Source: Motacilla alba alba (Eukaryota; Chordata; Aves; Passeriformes; Motacillidae). From it: a stretch of DNA of 64,000 nucleotides. Numbering within the stretch: the stretch's first letter is position 1; the number at the start of each line of letters is the position of its first letter. A model generated the notes under the pieces. It was given only the letters and a program-made list of their open reading frames with translations, did not search any database and was not told the origin of the DNA. The translations under genes and the position numbers were made by a program. The stretch covers positions 74,835,801-74,899,800 of the forward strand of contig NC_052017.1 of assembly GCF_015832195.1 (NCBI RefSeq), in the 5' to 3' direction. This document shows positions 33,360 to 48,200 of the stretch, piece by piece.

Positions 33360-35455
33360 TTTAGATCTGTTGGTCTAACTGTAGCTCCTTGAAAAATAAT
33401 GGAGATGATCATGCTGGATACTAATGTAAGTTATTAAAAGAGTAATGCAGTCATCTGGCACAGTCAACATGGATTCAGAGAGGGAAAGTCCTGTTTCAGT
33501 AATTTGATATCTTTCTAGGATAAGGTCACTCCCCTAGTGGATTAATGGAAAGTGGTGGATATAGTTACCAGGATTTTAGTAAAGCTTTTGATACTGACCC
33601 TGAAAGTAGCCTTTTGAACAAGCTGTCCAGCTGTGGGATGTGTGGGTTCACAGTGCTCTGGATAAAGAACTGGCTGAAGGGCAGAGCTCAGGGGGCTGTG
33701 GTGAATGAAATTACTTCTGGCTGGTGACCGGTCACCAGTGATGTTTCTCAGGGTACAGTTCCAGGGACAGTCCTGTTCAATTTGTTTATCAATGATCTGG
33801 ATTCAGGAGTTGAACCTATGATGAGCTTGTTGATGATCCCAAATTGGAAGACTGGTAGGTAGTATTGACTCTCTTGAAAAACAGGAGGCCTTGCAGAGGG
33901 ATCTAGATAGATTACTGCTTTGGGCTATGATTATTGGGATGAAATTTCAAAAGTTCAAATACCATTGTCTCAGTTTTGAGACAAATTTTAAAAAAGACAC
34001 TCTGCAATGAGTAGTCTTCTCTAAAGGCTACAACAATCCCCCTCCACCAACAAAAAAATGAATGCTAAGGAAAGTAAAAAAAACCCAAAACCCAATGGTT
34101 TATTAACAGCAGAACACTCACAGAACTCACCCTCTGCCCCACACCGTCACAGGAACAAAGCCCCAAATATGCCCAGAGAATGGGGCAAAAGTTAAAGGAA
34201 CACCCCTGACATATGGTGTGAGATGGAGCTGGCTTTCATGCTTAGGGAAGTGGAGCTTCCATGGAAGAGTTTCAGCAGTAGACAAAAAAAACCTGGTAGC
34301 TCTCTGGCATTGACCTCACCACAGCACTCATGGTAGGTGAAAGAGATGAGCTGGAGACTTTCTCCTTGGCTTGGCTACCCAAGGCTTAGGGCTGGAATGG
34401 GGCAGTCCCACTCCCTTTTCTCTAGTCTTGGACCAGGAGCTATTCTGTTCACCTTGACTCAGCTGAAAGATTGCTGCTGCAGCTTCTCCCAGCCAGGAGA
34501 GGGAAATGCTTTTTGCCCGGGCCAAGAAAACCAAGGAAAACCAAACCACCCAGTGCCCTGGAATGCCTGGGCCATGAGGTTTTGAAAAACACCTGCCAAA
34601 GAGCCCAGAGCTTCCCTGGACCCACACGCACCCAGTCTCAGGCCTTAAAGGTGGTGCTGTCAATTTTGGGCATAAAGTAGAGAATCATGGAATGGACTGG
34701 CATCATAAATGCCCCCAAGACAGCCATATTCTGCACCTAGGATGGAGTTATGATAGGGAAAAGTATAAATGAAGAGAGGCTGGAGAGCAGTCCTACATAC
34801 AGGTAGGGATCTGGGCCTGCTGGTCAGTGTGAGCCAGCAGTGTGTGCCCTGGCAGTCCAGATGGCAAACCACATCCTGGGATGCATCAAACACAACATCA
34901 CTAGCCAGTGAAAAGATGTGATTATCCCACTGTATTCAGTGCTGGTGTGGCCCCACCTAAAGTATTGTGTGCAGATCTGGGCCACACCATTAAAGAATAA
35001 TGTGAAAGTCTTTCAGTCTGTCCAGAGGACAACAAAGTTGGTGAAAGAGATGGAAGGAAAGTCCTGTGAAAATCAGCTGAGGACTTTATGCTTGTCTAGC
35101 TTGTAGAGAAAAAGGCTGAAGGGGAGACTTCGTTGCTCTCTACACCTCTTGAGGAAGAGAAATGAAAAAGAAAGTCCTGAACTCTTCTCCCTGCTGTTTA
35201 ATGGTAGGATAGAAAGGGAAGGCTTCATAAATGTGCAAGAAGAGGTTTAGAGCAGATGCTAGAAAGCATTCCTTTACCAAGTGGGTAGTTAAACATTGGA
35301 GCAGGCTTCTAGAGAGGTGCTTGATGCCTCATGACTGTCAGTGTTTAGGAAGTATTTGGACTTGACAACTTGGTCAGCCCTGACATGGTCAGGCAGTTGG
35401 GCTAGATGATTGCTCTATGTTTATTCCAATTGATATAGTCTGTTCTAATCTGCTC
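33360..35455 (+). mobile_element. CR1 LINE fragment, sense, interrupted
   Basis: The left part (33360-33965) matches the CR1 reverse-transcriptase region: a cagcatggattc-like block, a gatttta...aaagcttttgatac block and a tgttcaatttgtttatcaatgatctgga block (motif LFNLFINDLD). The right part (from about 34725 to 35455) is the downstream section: aggctggagagcagtcc, gggatctgggcctgctggtc, gcatcctgggatgcatca, then the terminal gggctagatga...ttctaatctg. Many stops break it. Foreign sequence separates the parts. The element encodes the CR1 endonuclease/RT protein but cannot be functional. Confidence 0.85.
33970..34724. mobile_element. Unidentified insertion inside CR1
   Basis: About 750 bp with no CR1 similarity splits the CR1 element at matching points, so it probably inserted into it. 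It begins in an A-rich part, is GC-richer in its middle, and carries TTTATT near 34098 (AATAAA on the other strand). That would suit a solo LTR in reverse orientation, but no clear TG/CA ends or duplication were confirmed. Confidence 0.45.
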
Positions 35456-38400
35456 TGTTCTTAGTCTGTGCGTTTGTAGGGAGATTATTCTGAAAAATAA
35501 AATTGGCAAGTATTTAATTATGTATACATAAACCTTTTACCTTAAAACACAAGATATTGAACAGATACGTGCTTTTAAATAACAGTGAACAAAATATCAA
35601 CTTCACAGGAATTTGAACATCCCAATTTTGAATTTGTTCCTACCCCAGTATTATTTTTGAAGCTGCACTTGTTTTGAGGTTTGAAAATGTTAAGACCATG
35701 ATAAGCTCAAGCATTCAAACATCTGTTCAAAGCTTACAGATGGTCTTTTGTGTTATCTCTGGGCACTGTATAATTATATGTGACTCTGAGCTTCTCAGGG
35801 AAATGTTGCAATGTACAGATATATTACAATTGAAATGTTCCAAAGGGCTTTCCTTAATACTTATTATCTATTCCTCAGTGTATTCACCATAACCTCAAGA
35901 CCGAAGATTGTGTTATTGTACATTGATTTGTTCTTGTTATACAATTCTTGCTGTTGAAAATTACTGTCTTTTTAGGGTAAAAATATCAAAAAAGCTTTCC
36001 TTCTCTTTCTGCATAATTTAATAGAAAAAATACCAATATTTTTAAGCTTTTCAATCCATGCTACAGAAAATTATGCTTTTTATATTTGCATAAAATGCAT
36101 TAAATAAATATTAAAAAATTACTTTCTAGTAGCATCAGCATAAACCTTTGGTTCATGTTTGCTTCTTTATTATTCTTAGACTTTCAAGTTTCTCTCCTCA
36201 GTGAGAAAGCCTCATTTCTTCATTCTCAAGTAGGTTAGCAGTCTTAGAAATGTTTCTTCTGTTTGACTCCCAGAATCTCCCTGGTTAACCTCACAGAATA
36301 AAATGAGAGGGTTAAATATCACAATGTGAATCTGAAGTTGATTGAAGAACCATGTGGAATTTGTAATGGATGAGATTTGTACACCTGAGTGTTGAAACAA
36401 AAAGGGAGAGAACTATCTTGAATTATTTATTCTCCTAGATTCTAACAGCACTTTTTTTTTTTTAAAAAAGGACTCTTTTCTTTTTGAATAAATAGCCAAT
36501 TCCCAAAGGTATACCTGCCACAGTTGAATCATATTAATCCTAATATGAAGGACAGGAAGACATTTAAGCAACCAAAACACCATGCAATTTATGAGGGAGA
36601 AGTGGCAATAATGTAGACGATTTCTGTAAGGAAAAAAAAAAGCTGCAAGATATTACTAGAAGTGTATTATATATTTTATACTTTCAAGTCTCTATGTATA
36701 ACTTGAATAGTGTTAGGTTTTCTATTTCTTGATAGATCTCTGTACTGCAAAGAGCATAGAAGCACTGTTGTATTAATGCAATTCCACAGTAACTAGGAAG
36801 TGTTTCGTTTGTTTTGTTTGTATTCTTAATTAGAAGATCAGGTAACAAAAGGATAATTAGATAACTGCTTCTGCTGTTTACAACAGGCCCTTGAAAATAA
36901 GTGTACAATCTGTTGTTGGTCTACATTTTTCCTTCTCGGTATTTTTGACACTTTAATCATCAGGATAAGAATGGAGTAGATTCTATGTTCATTATTTAAA
37001 AGCTTGCTGCAACTTCATCTGTAGAGAATTTTGCCCACATTAAAGTATAGGATAAGCAAATATTGGCCAAATGATGATATTCTTGCTATTTACAGCTGAG
37101 TTTTCATTTAGTTCTTACTAAGCATTCCTTGTGTGAACTCTGAGTTTCTAGTCATATTTTAGAGCAGTTCAGCTCCATTGGAGCCATGTATAGTATTCAT
37201 TATAGTAGAACTAGAATCATATATTCCCTAATTGAAACTGTTTTCAGATAAAAAAGGTATTTTCATTAAATTTTTAAGTATAAAGATTTTTTCAACAGTC
37301 TGTATTCAGCAAAATCATAACTATAGCTTTTCTTAATTATAGTGACTTTGGTGATACCCTGGGTATTCAAAACAAAGAAATAATTGAGACTTCCTATAGA
37401 AATGTTTTTCTTTATTAAATGCTTTCTTTTTTGTTTTTTCATTAGAACCATTACAGTATAATGAAAAAAAAAAAAAAAAAAAGATAAAAAACGCAGGATT
37501 TCCTGAGGTTTTTAATTCTTTTAATTCAGTATTTAACTTCATTTACCTTTCTGAAAATGAATCACCATAAATGCGTATTTATGTCAAGCAACCTATGGTA
37601 TTAAAAGAAATCCCTCCGTGCCTATCTATTAAGTGTATTTTTTCTTTAATATAGCCATGAAATGTGCAGGTAAGTGGAGCAATGCCCACTGAGGTAAAAA
37701 TTACTTGTAGAGGAGTAATTTCACTCTGGTAAAGAGTCCCAGCATTTTGACTCAAAGAGCACAGTGCTTTGAAGTATAATACTTTTTCTTATTAATTTCT
37801 ATTAAACATGTGTTTCCGTTGAGTTGCATGAAGTTTTGCAGGATTTAAAAGCGGTGTTGACTTTCGGAATTGGGCTGCATGAATGTTGCTCTTGGTTTTT
37901 TTTACTTAAAATAAGCAAACTTCCATGACAAGAAGAAATGTTAATAACTGATTAGTTACTAATGATTACAGAGAGAAAATATACTAATTTAAAATGTTGT
38001 TCAGGCCATTGTAAAATATGTTCCAAGAAAATAATCCAAACAAACAAGAGAGTAAAGCAAACAAATAGAGCACTGATTTTTGAAAATTATTTCTTACATT
38101 TATTGACTATGGGAACTCAATTATCAGTAGAAGTCAAAGCAGCAAGTAAAAGCCTTTAAATTTTATCCCACTTCCCTTGACAAGAGAGTATTCTCAATGG
38201 AAAATTTTAGAATCAAATCAGATTTTTATTAGAACTGATGGCATGTGGACATAGTTTTTTTGTCTGGCATGCATTTCTATCATTTTAACTAGAACTGTGA
38301 ACTTTTTCATTATAGACAGGCCTCATGACCACAATTTAATTAATTGCCATCTTTTAACCAAATCCTGAAGCATGTTGTAAATTGTAATAAGCTAAAATAT

Positions 38401-41400
38401 AAATAGAAAGTCTTAATAAACCCAAATGCTATTGCCTGGTTCCATATGGATACATTGCATCAATTATTTAAGAATGTAATTTGCTTTTAAAATCTGAATT
38501 TTGAGATAAATATTCCCAATTGTGCTGAGTTTCCACTTTAAGAACAATTTTTCTTCCAATGAAGTCGCTGAGACCAGCCAGAGAAAGTTATTTCCAAATG
38601 ATCTTCAAGTTATGTGGGACAACCTTGTTTTCCCTTCAGTAATAAGTCAGCAGAAAAACAGGGGAAGATCAAGTCTTAAAAGTGACCAATTGACAGCCAG
38701 TAAAGGTTGAACCTTTTAAGCAGTTTGATGATTTATGCAAATATCCAATCCTCATATCACAAACAAAATTAGACTACTCTATATCTTACCTGAAAAAAAA
38801 AAATACTCAATTCATGATTATGTGGAAATAGACCACTTTCTGCAGCAATATCTAAACAAAGGAAGATCCACAAGAAACATAGCAATACAATAAACATAAA
38901 AATACCAGCAATGCATTGCAGAAATAACTTTGCAGAATACCTCATGCCTTTAGAGACTATCTGGAAGGGAGAATTAACTGTTTATCAATGAAATTGCACA
39001 TCACACTAGGGTGGAATTGTTGGCATTAATCAAAAAAAAGAGGAATTGGAAACTAAAGAGTATTCAAACATGAACAAAAACAAGATGAAAGCCATCCTGT
39101 GGAGGGAAACAGTTAGTGTAACCAAGGAAAACAAACAGCATGCTCACTGTCAGCTGGAAGGCAGTAACACCTAAAAGAACAAGGCTTACTGTCATCACAG
39201 GAGACAGCTACATTTCCATGAGCACATCAGGAAAAATCAAAGGAAAGACTAATGCAATGTTAGGCTTTTTGAATAACAGAACATTAGTAATGACAGTAAC
39301 AGACCCTTATAAATATGCTACGTTACTCTGATTGATTAGTGTTACTGATGCAGTTATTACAACAAAGTTCAATGAAATAAAGGGGAAAGGAATTAATAAA
39401 AATAGAAGACAGGCTTTTCATTGTAAACATAATTGTTCTTCTGCTTAATGGGAATCTTCTCTTTTTTTCCCTAGAAGTAGTAAAATATGCATCCCTTTAA
39501 ATACTAAAACTATTAAAATATCTGGGCAGATCAGTCTTTCTCATCCTGAGAACAGGGACTATTTAGGGGATATTTTCCATTTCACATTTGGATATTTCTA
39601 AAAAGAGGACATAGTTACTTTGTCATACATATTTGAAGTATGTCTTCATTCTGTATATCCGTGTCTACGGAACAGCTAGGTTTCCAGCATCCTAAAGAAG
39701 TAATTTTCCTCTACAACTATGCCTCCACATCTACTATAGCAATCAACTGGCTGGCCAAGCAGCACGTCCATTGACACAGTGACATATGACTGCAAGTAAG
39801 ACTTATCTGGTTATTCTGTGACTGATGTTGCACACTAAAAAGAATTCATAAAACCTGAAATGCTAAAAAACTTTTCCATTTCTGGCAGCATGCATTCTTC
39901 GCTTTGTATCAACATTTTTGTAAAAGCATTTGTCTAAACTGTACCATTACAATGTCCTCTTGAGGATTAACATTGAATCTTTAACATTGCTTCAAGCAAT
40001 TTTTTATATGCCACCTCCAACTCATATTCAGGCCAAAGATATATGTCATGAAAGCTGAGTTTTAAATCACCTCTTCATAACTTGCATATCCCAAAGGCAG
40101 TTCTGGACTTCAATCTCTGCTCCTAACCAGTTTAAACAAAAGAGAAATATTGCCACTTCTGTATATGTGTGTGACTACTCTTGGGCATGGAATTGTTCGA
40201 AGAATAAAAGCCAGAGAGGACAAATATTCAAACACTCTAATAATGAAAACACACTCTTAGAATAGCAAAATGTAAGCAAGTTTAATTATCACTGCTACCG
40301 GTAATCCTGCTGTAATACTGTTTTTTGGTTAACTTTTACACTTTTTCATGGAAAAAAAGCCTTCTACCTGTAAAGAAAGCATAATACAGTGACAAGCATT
40401 GCCCTACATGTCGTACATTAGACTTGTTGATTACCTGTCGCAGTAGACAATGTGTGTAGAAGAAAGTTGTTCTTATTTGGATACTTTTAGAGTGCTTTTC
40501 TGCTTTTGAGATAATTTTAAAAAATTTTTATCAGTTTCTTTCAATTGGGAGTGATTAGTCAATAATAAATGGTTCTTAGAAAAAATAATTCCTCAGAAAT
40601 ATAAAAAAATATTTACATTCAGCTATAGTATGTGGCATGGGGACTACTATCTGTGACCCTGAACTAGCCTCCATGAATATGGGAAAGATAATGCCAGAAG
40701 CATTTTTAGTAGATTAGAGAATGAATGTGGCTTATTTTGGTATGTTAGGGATATCTGCTTCCACAGACTTGTTTATTGAATTGACACAGCTTTTCAACAG
40801 TGAATTCTTTGATCTGATCCTGTGAAAAATGTCATCACCGCCACCATTTAAATTCTATCATGGATTTATGTAAAGATATTTAAAAATTTAAGGTGCAATT
40901 CAGATGTGCAGAATTATAATTTTAAATACAAGAAAATGCAGAGAATTTTTCCCAGGGTGGATTATAATGATCAGCAGTACTACACATAGTCAAAGCAGGA
41001 GAGAGAAACATATGGTCTTCCAGCTGTGGCAATACAGGTTGCTAAAGTCAGTAATAACTTAATAGAAAACCTAAAATTTCTATGCTACATTGCACAACTA
41101 TTTGTCATGCATGCAAGTATTTAGGGGCAGAATAACACACAGTTATCTGTTTTAACTGCAGGAGACAGAATCCTCAAGCTTAAATAAAATAATACAATTT
41201 TGTCATGTGTTTATCATGCTCCCTCCTTCTTTTCAGACCTCCTGAAATTTTCTGAATGAGAAGGGTGAGATGTTGCATTATTACCCGTCACTCATCATAG
41301 TGTACTGGTAATCATCCTACTCCAAATCACACAGTTCCTTCAGCTTCATTAGGTCTTTGTGTTCCTTACATTTTTTTGGGTTTTTTTGGTATTTCTCTTT

Positions 41401-42094
41401 AGGCATTTGGGATATCAAGAAACTATTTTCTCAAGAAACTCTCAAACCAGAGGACATCTTCATTATAAAGAAATGGTGTGAGTTTCTGGGGAAAAGGCAG
41501 ATGGTCATCTATGAAAAGACATATCTCATTATCCATCTAGTGAAATATATCTTTGTCAGCCTCCTTCTGTGCCAGAGTTTCCCTGCAGTAGGATTCAGAT
41601 GATTTATCAGCAAAAGTCAGACTAGAGCCAGAGTCCAGAGCAACTTGCAGGACTGAAAGGATTGTGGTGGATGAGGGCAAGTTCAAGACCTAAGTTAACA
41701 CAGATAGGAAACACAGCTGGGGACCTCCATCTCTGCAGACTTTGAATGAAAACCAAATTCCAGACTATTTGATAACACCTATAAGAAATGTTAATATTTT
41801 TTAAACACTAATCACTTATATAACATGTTGAAAGTGACTCCAACAGAAAATATTCCCAATATCTTTAGTTAGTCAATATCAAAATCAAAATTAGCCCTCC
41901 AGCCTCAGAGTTCTCTAGCCTCAGGAAGAGAAAAAAAAATCAGTCTTAATTGTCATTTGTCATACATTTGCATTTTATGGTAGGATGTGGTAATGATTTC
42001 AGATTCTAGAATAACAAAAGTTGTAAGTAGTCAGGTATAATATGTATAAGTATCACAATTGAACACAAAGTTCTTAACAGGAAGATCTTATTTA
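35456..42094. other. Intergenic DNA, no gene seen
   Basis: AT-rich and unique-looking. Poly-A run at 37464-37482. Open frames are all under 80 codons and have no recognisable domains. Confidence 0.5.
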
Positions 42095-42290
42095 CAGTGC
42101 AGATGCCTGTGTGCTGGAACAGATTACCCAGAGAGGTTTTGGTGTTTCCCTCACTGCAGATATTTAAGAGCCATCTGGACACAATCCTGTGTCATGTGCT
42201 CTAGGATGACCCTACTTGAGCAGGGAGCTTGGACCAGATGACCACTGTGTCCCCTTCCAACCTGACCCATTCTATGATTCTGTGAAAGTT
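42095..42290 (+). mobile_element. CR1 3' end fragment, sense
   Basis: Holds the CR1 3' terminal blocks in order: ctggaacagattacccagag, ctcactgcagatatttaagag, gcagggagcttggaccagatgacc and ccttccaacctgacccattctatgattctgtga, ending in the CR1 terminal octamer-like repeat. About 195 bp, strongly 5'-truncated. Confidence 0.9.
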
Positions 42291-45200
42291 TTCAGCAGTC
42301 ATATGTACAGTAAAGGTGAACAGTTGTCTGAACATTTAAGAACATTGTTATCTATGCCTTCTGCCAAACAGAGAATTTTAAAAAACAGCAGGGGTTTTCT
42401 GAAGAAAAATTTAAAATTATTTATGAAAGCTAGTCCTAAATTATAAATTTACTTTAAAGCTACCGTGCGGAAAACCTTAAACATTCATTCTAATGGGAAA
42501 AGAGTACATTCTTGTACTTTTTTTCCTTTTTGTTGTTCTTGTTTGTTTGTTTGAAGAAGAGAGTTTCTTGGGTGTTTTTGTAGTTGGTTGGTTGTTTTTT
42601 TAGAATTTAGAAGTTTAGATATTTATAAGGGCAAAACAGGTAATTTTGCCAGCAAAGTCAATTGTTATATGTTTGAAATAGTTTTCTGCAGCTGAAAATC
42701 TCCAATCTTAATTTGTGGTCCTATCTCTAGAGAAACAAACCAGTATTTCTTCTTTAAATCTAATGAACAATAACAAAATAATATGTTATCCTGGATTTAT
42801 ATTAATTTGTTGCTTAACTTTCATTTTCTTATCATACCAAATTGACGTAGAGATTAAGACAGTTCTTAGACTATGTAAAAGAAAACCCAGCTTGCTGAAG
42901 TGAATGCAATGTTCACAATTTACATTAGACTGATTCTGTTTATCTCATGTAAGTTTATTTATAAATATACCTTAGCCTGGCTCTTTTTATCATGATTGTA
43001 ACTGAGAAAACTAAAAAGTGATTTTGTTTTTCTGAATGCTTAGTTATCTAGAATGATTGTATCATTATCTGATCATAGCCCAGTTTGGGTAAAATTAATA
43101 TGTAGGACTAGGTAAAACATTTTGTTTAGTAGTATATGCGGCATTAAAAAAATGGAATTATTTAATCAATGCCAGAAGCAGAAGCGTGGGTTTACAGAGC
43201 CCAGCAGCAGTGATTGCACATAGAATTGCATCCACATACATCCAACAATATTCAATCCTTGTTTTTTGGACAGTTAAATTAGAAGCAGTTATTATAATGC
43301 CTCCCATGAACATAAGGGATACCATCCACATGGATGCATCCTAACCAGCTCCTGGTTTGTATGCCTATCGCATTTCTGCTCTTCAAACAAACTTCAGTTC
43401 TGGATAACTCTTACTTTTATTGTACAAAGACACTAACTAAGATGTTTTTCTGCATAATTTTATGAGTTAACTAAAAATCTTGATGATTTTTTTCTTTGTT
43501 TGTTTGTTTTGGTTGCTTTTGTTTTGCTTTGTTTTTTCTGGATTATAGCAAAACACTTTTACCATCTAAAATTTAATATGTGTTTATTTATTTCATCCTG
43601 TAGAGTTTTAAATAAGCTGCATGGATTAATTTAAACTAGGATAAGATTAATCCAATTGAAATTTTCTCTTGAGGGAATTAGTTTTGAATATAGTTCATAC
43701 ATTTTAAATCCCAAATTTTATTTTAAAATCAGATAAGTAATTTTAGTCTAGAGAATTATGCAAAATAAAAGCGGTGTTTCTTAAACTTAACTTCTTAAAA
43801 GTTTAAGAAGTCAAAAGAACTTCTTAAATGTCCTTGTGAATATTTGTCAGTATATAATTTATTGATATTCCTGATGTTGTCTCTTTAAATATATGTGGCG
43901 TATTTTTTCATCCTGTAGAGTCAATCACAAAAATTCCTAGTCAGATATTACTCAGGAAAAAAATGCTTAATGAATATCTAGGACTTCTGAGCTAAAGGTT
44001 GAATAAAAATATTTGATTTGCTTCTACAGAAAGCAGAATTACCTAGACAAATAAATCTATATTTGTATTCAAGTTCTGTGGATTCCATGGAAAGTAAAAA
44101 TTCTATGGCAGGTGTAATCCAGGAAACACAGCAGATTCCCAAACTAGCAGTGCTTTGCATTCTTCCTAGTAAGGAATAGCTCAGAGTTTTCTCTAACATA
44201 CTAGATGTGCTTTAATATTTAGTCTGATTGCCAGAATATATTTTATTAGTAAGAGCTTTTATTTGGGAGCAGGAATTACACTTTTTCCCCAAGCCAGTTT
44301 TTTAAATATGTCATTATTTATCTCTCTAGTTTCTAAAGAAAGATTGGCCCAAAGATATTTGCAGTGTCTAACAACAGCTATGATAAAACAGGTATGAAAG
44401 AATTTGTTGACATTGAAATACTTTGCGCACTTTCCACATCCTCAGCTGTTACAACAATTTTCTCAAAAAGAAAATTTAATAGAGAAACATTGTGTCACAT
44501 GGTTATATTGTTTCAGCTACAGCTTTTACGATTATATAATAACTATAAAGAAAAAGCTGAAAATCAGAAAGGCTCTTCATTTTTCTTATCTCCTTATAAG
44601 ATCCAGTTGTTGAATGCACTTTATGCATGTCAAGATTGAACATTTTTGTTAGAACTCCAAATATCCAGACTTTCCCTTTTACATTTCTTCTGTAAGAGAA
44701 TGTTTCTAGCTTTCAAAATTTCTTAGAAAGCCTAAGTAAAAACTTTGAGATAATTGATGAAAACTACCCATTTTGGCAGAGACTATATATTCTGAAACAA
44801 TTCAGAAGTCCTTCCAAAATTAGCTTACTCTAGGAAGTTATGATTAAAACAAAGCATTTATTTTATTTCCAGCACTATGTCTCAATCATTTTATCTAGTA
44901 GAAAGAGAAATTAGGTATGTGCAGCATGTAATTACAAGAAACTAATTGAGCTGTTTCTGAAAAGGGAACATATTTACCTGCTGAAAGTTAAAAATAATTA
45001 CAAGAAGACAGAGCAAAAATGAGTAATGATGATAATAATAATAATATCTGATTTTTGCCTAAGCCCAGTAACAAAATAACAATGAATGACAGAATGCAAT
45101 GAGTCCAAAGTAAATACCCTACATCCATCATTAGAAAAAACCCTAGTTCTTATCTTCTAAAATGTCCTTAAGACCTAGATTTTTTTCTCTATTTACAATG

Positions 45201-48200
45201 TTTTTCCTACAATAATACTAATACTAAAAAGTGGAGCAGAAAACAGCTTTCCAATATTTACCATAGTGCAACAATAAGGGAAAATGCAATAGCAGTTTTA
45301 GGCTGGCTTAAAGCAAATAAATCAGGTTACATTGTTAAGATTAAAAGTAGTTCTGATTGCCCTGGAATGTTATCAAGGCTAAAAGTATGTTTAGAATAGC
45401 CATACAGCCGTGACCACTAACAAATGTCACCCAGACAATCTCATTTTCAGTCACATACTTAAATGTTTTATTATGTCTTTCAAGGAATTAACATTTTCTG
45501 TGCTTCTTCTTCTGCTCTTTCCTGCAGTGTCTGCTGCTCATCCTTCTCAGGATTTCAGGCTACACAGACCTTTCGTATGGGCAATTACAGGCATTTTAAT
45601 GTTCACATTATTCCAGTTTTGCTTTCTGCCTGGTTTCATTTAGCTCTTTTCCACCACTTATGATCTCCATTAGAGCCTGAACATCTGTAACTTCCTTTGC
45701 CGTGGTTAGATTCAGCATCTTCCTTCTCAATGACTCCCACTTCTTTCTTTCTTTCCTTCCTCTTAGCCTTTTCTCCTAGCATGTGGAGAGGGCATTTGCA
45801 TTCTTGCCTCTTTTCATAGTGGTGTTAAATGCCCTGAAAGTGCTTTTGGTTGAGCTTTGTCTCATCTCCTGTATTTTGGGGTTAAGCTGTGAAAAGTCTG
45901 TGTAGAAGTGAGGCCTGTGGGAATTACAACAAGGGTATCCAAGGATGCCAGCTTAGTGGAACTGAATCTGAGGAGTTGCTAAAACACTGCAGTATTTTCA
46001 GGTTTGATTAGGCCCAGCAGTCCTTTGGTATCACAGGCACTGCCTCGGGACAGCACAGGCAAAGTCATTTCAGGTTGTTTGCTGATCAGCAGCTGTGCAG
46101 TGGGACAGGGGCAGGGACAAGGGACAGCCACTAGCAGAATAGCAATCCAGTCAGGGAGGTGAGGCTGACAGAAGGTGCAAGTGCAACTCTCAGACAACAT
46201 AAAATATAAGAAAAGGCTCTGGGGCTTTGTACGATTAGCAAAACCTGAGACAAAATACAAACCAAATATCATGTGAAGTAGAATGTTATTTTTTTCTGAT
46301 TTAGCAGCTTGTTTTTGTCCTCTAAATTACCTTTTAAGTTATCTTAGTCCTTGTATAATAGGAAATATATACTCATGGAGACAATAATCTGCAGCCTTTT
46401 CAGAGAAGAAAAGTATTGTTTTCTGTGTTTCTATTTGTGAACCTTGAAGAAATTCTGGAGGCCAGGAACTGCCATGTTTTGCTTTTTTAACATGGAGCAA
46501 TTCCATAGAATACAACAAGTTGTTTTTTTGTTGTGATTTTTTTTAAATTATTTTTTATTTGGGTCATTTCTGAGGGAATTAACAAACAGGTGAGTGCCTG
46601 GAGGATAGGAATTTTTTTTCCTACTAAATTTCATGCTTTCTCTTTTTTGCTTCCTAAACCTAACATTTATTTCACTATTTTAAGTTGTCAATTTTTTCTA
46701 ATTTTTCAATCAACAAATTGTTGGCAATCAACAAATCCCCACTGATGGAATTTTTGGAAAATGCATAGTGTGTCCAGGCTTCAGAAATTCCTAAAAAGAC
46801 TCAGTTAGATGAATTTTAGTTGGATGTGAAGATACAAAAAGGGTTAGGATGGGAGACAAAATGAAGAGCTCTAGGGTGAGTGGGACAGAAAATGACAGTC
46901 TGCAGTGGGAAAAGATGCAAAACTTTTACAATTGTCAGAGACTTCTGGGAAAGGTTTTCACTGCTGGTGTCACATGAAAGAGGGTCATGGACAGTATTCC
47001 TTTCTCTCTGAAAATCAAGATTCTTGCTAAGGCCTATGAGGGAAGTTAACATAATGCACAGGACAGCTGTCCTGTGTGCTCTCTACCACTATCTCCCTTT
47101 ACAAATTAGCACAGTACCCCTAATGTTTTGATAATTATGATTTATTTTCTGTTCTTTATCTCCCCTTATGTTTTCCACACCTTGATTTACTTCCAGTGAC
47201 TCTGCAGCCTTTATCTTGTCTACTGGAATTCTTCTGAATATCTGTTTTTAACAGATTTTATATAAAACCCTTTTGTTCTGGGGGTTTTCTTTTCGTTTCC
47301 CAGAAGTTGAAATTGAATATGATTATGATGCAGGTCTTCTAAACAACCAAATTTGTTCTGAGCCAAATAAAGTACTTTCCAAAATCAGCCAGCAGATCAT
47401 TTCTCAGCCTGTCATTACTTTCACATCTGCTGCTGCTGATAGAATCTTCTGCATTGAAAATGTATGCTTGAAATGAGCGCTGCACACAAATGGCAGGACA
47501 TAAAGAAATTTAATGAGTGTAAATGAAAAATAAAACCCACTTTCAAATGCCATTTATGGGCTCAATCTTGCAAGCTTCTTGGAAGTTTCAGAGAATATAA
47601 AGGCCGATCTGTACCTCAGTGGGAGTGGTCAGGACCTTACTAGACCAAGATCTGTAAGACTGTGACCTTCCCTTCAAAAGAAGGGAAAGAAAAAAAATCT
47701 TCCTATTGCCAAGATAGAAGTCTGACAGAAGAGAGGAAAAGCATGCAGGCTTATTGTGATGTGAAAACGCAGCTCTAGCTGCTAAACTTAGCTCTAGCCT
47801 ACTAAAATTTAGTAATTCATTGGAAAGGTCAGGCACCTACTGTTGACATTTCATATGTCATTTTTAATTTCTAAAATAGTAAAAAAGCGAATTTTTTACT
47901 CTCAAACTGACTTTTGAGCAAACTATAAATCAGTGGAGAAGACTATCACTAAACCCAAAGCTCTATAACAAATTTGAATTCTATCAGAAGTCCAAAATCA
48001 TATCTAGTAATGTGTGGGCATTTCTTGTTGCAAAAGTAGAGTGGTACCATCATTGTATCATTCCCTGCTGGAAGGAGAGTGGGTCACTGTTCTGGACTAT
48101 TTGTTTCTCTCCTGCAAGGCTGACATATCTCTGCTCATCTGCTTCCCATGCTGTATTTTATTTTATCTATTATATTCGTTACTGGGATGTCAAACCACAA

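Noticed and set aside
45410..45643. 77-codon frame with a hydrophobic start like a signal peptide
   Set aside because: Low-complexity T-rich DNA often gives hydrophobic frames. Nothing else supports a gene.
47273..47476. Possible host exon after a pyrimidine tract ending in CAG
   Set aside because: The acceptor-like signal is fair, but no donor, partner exon or recognisable protein follows.
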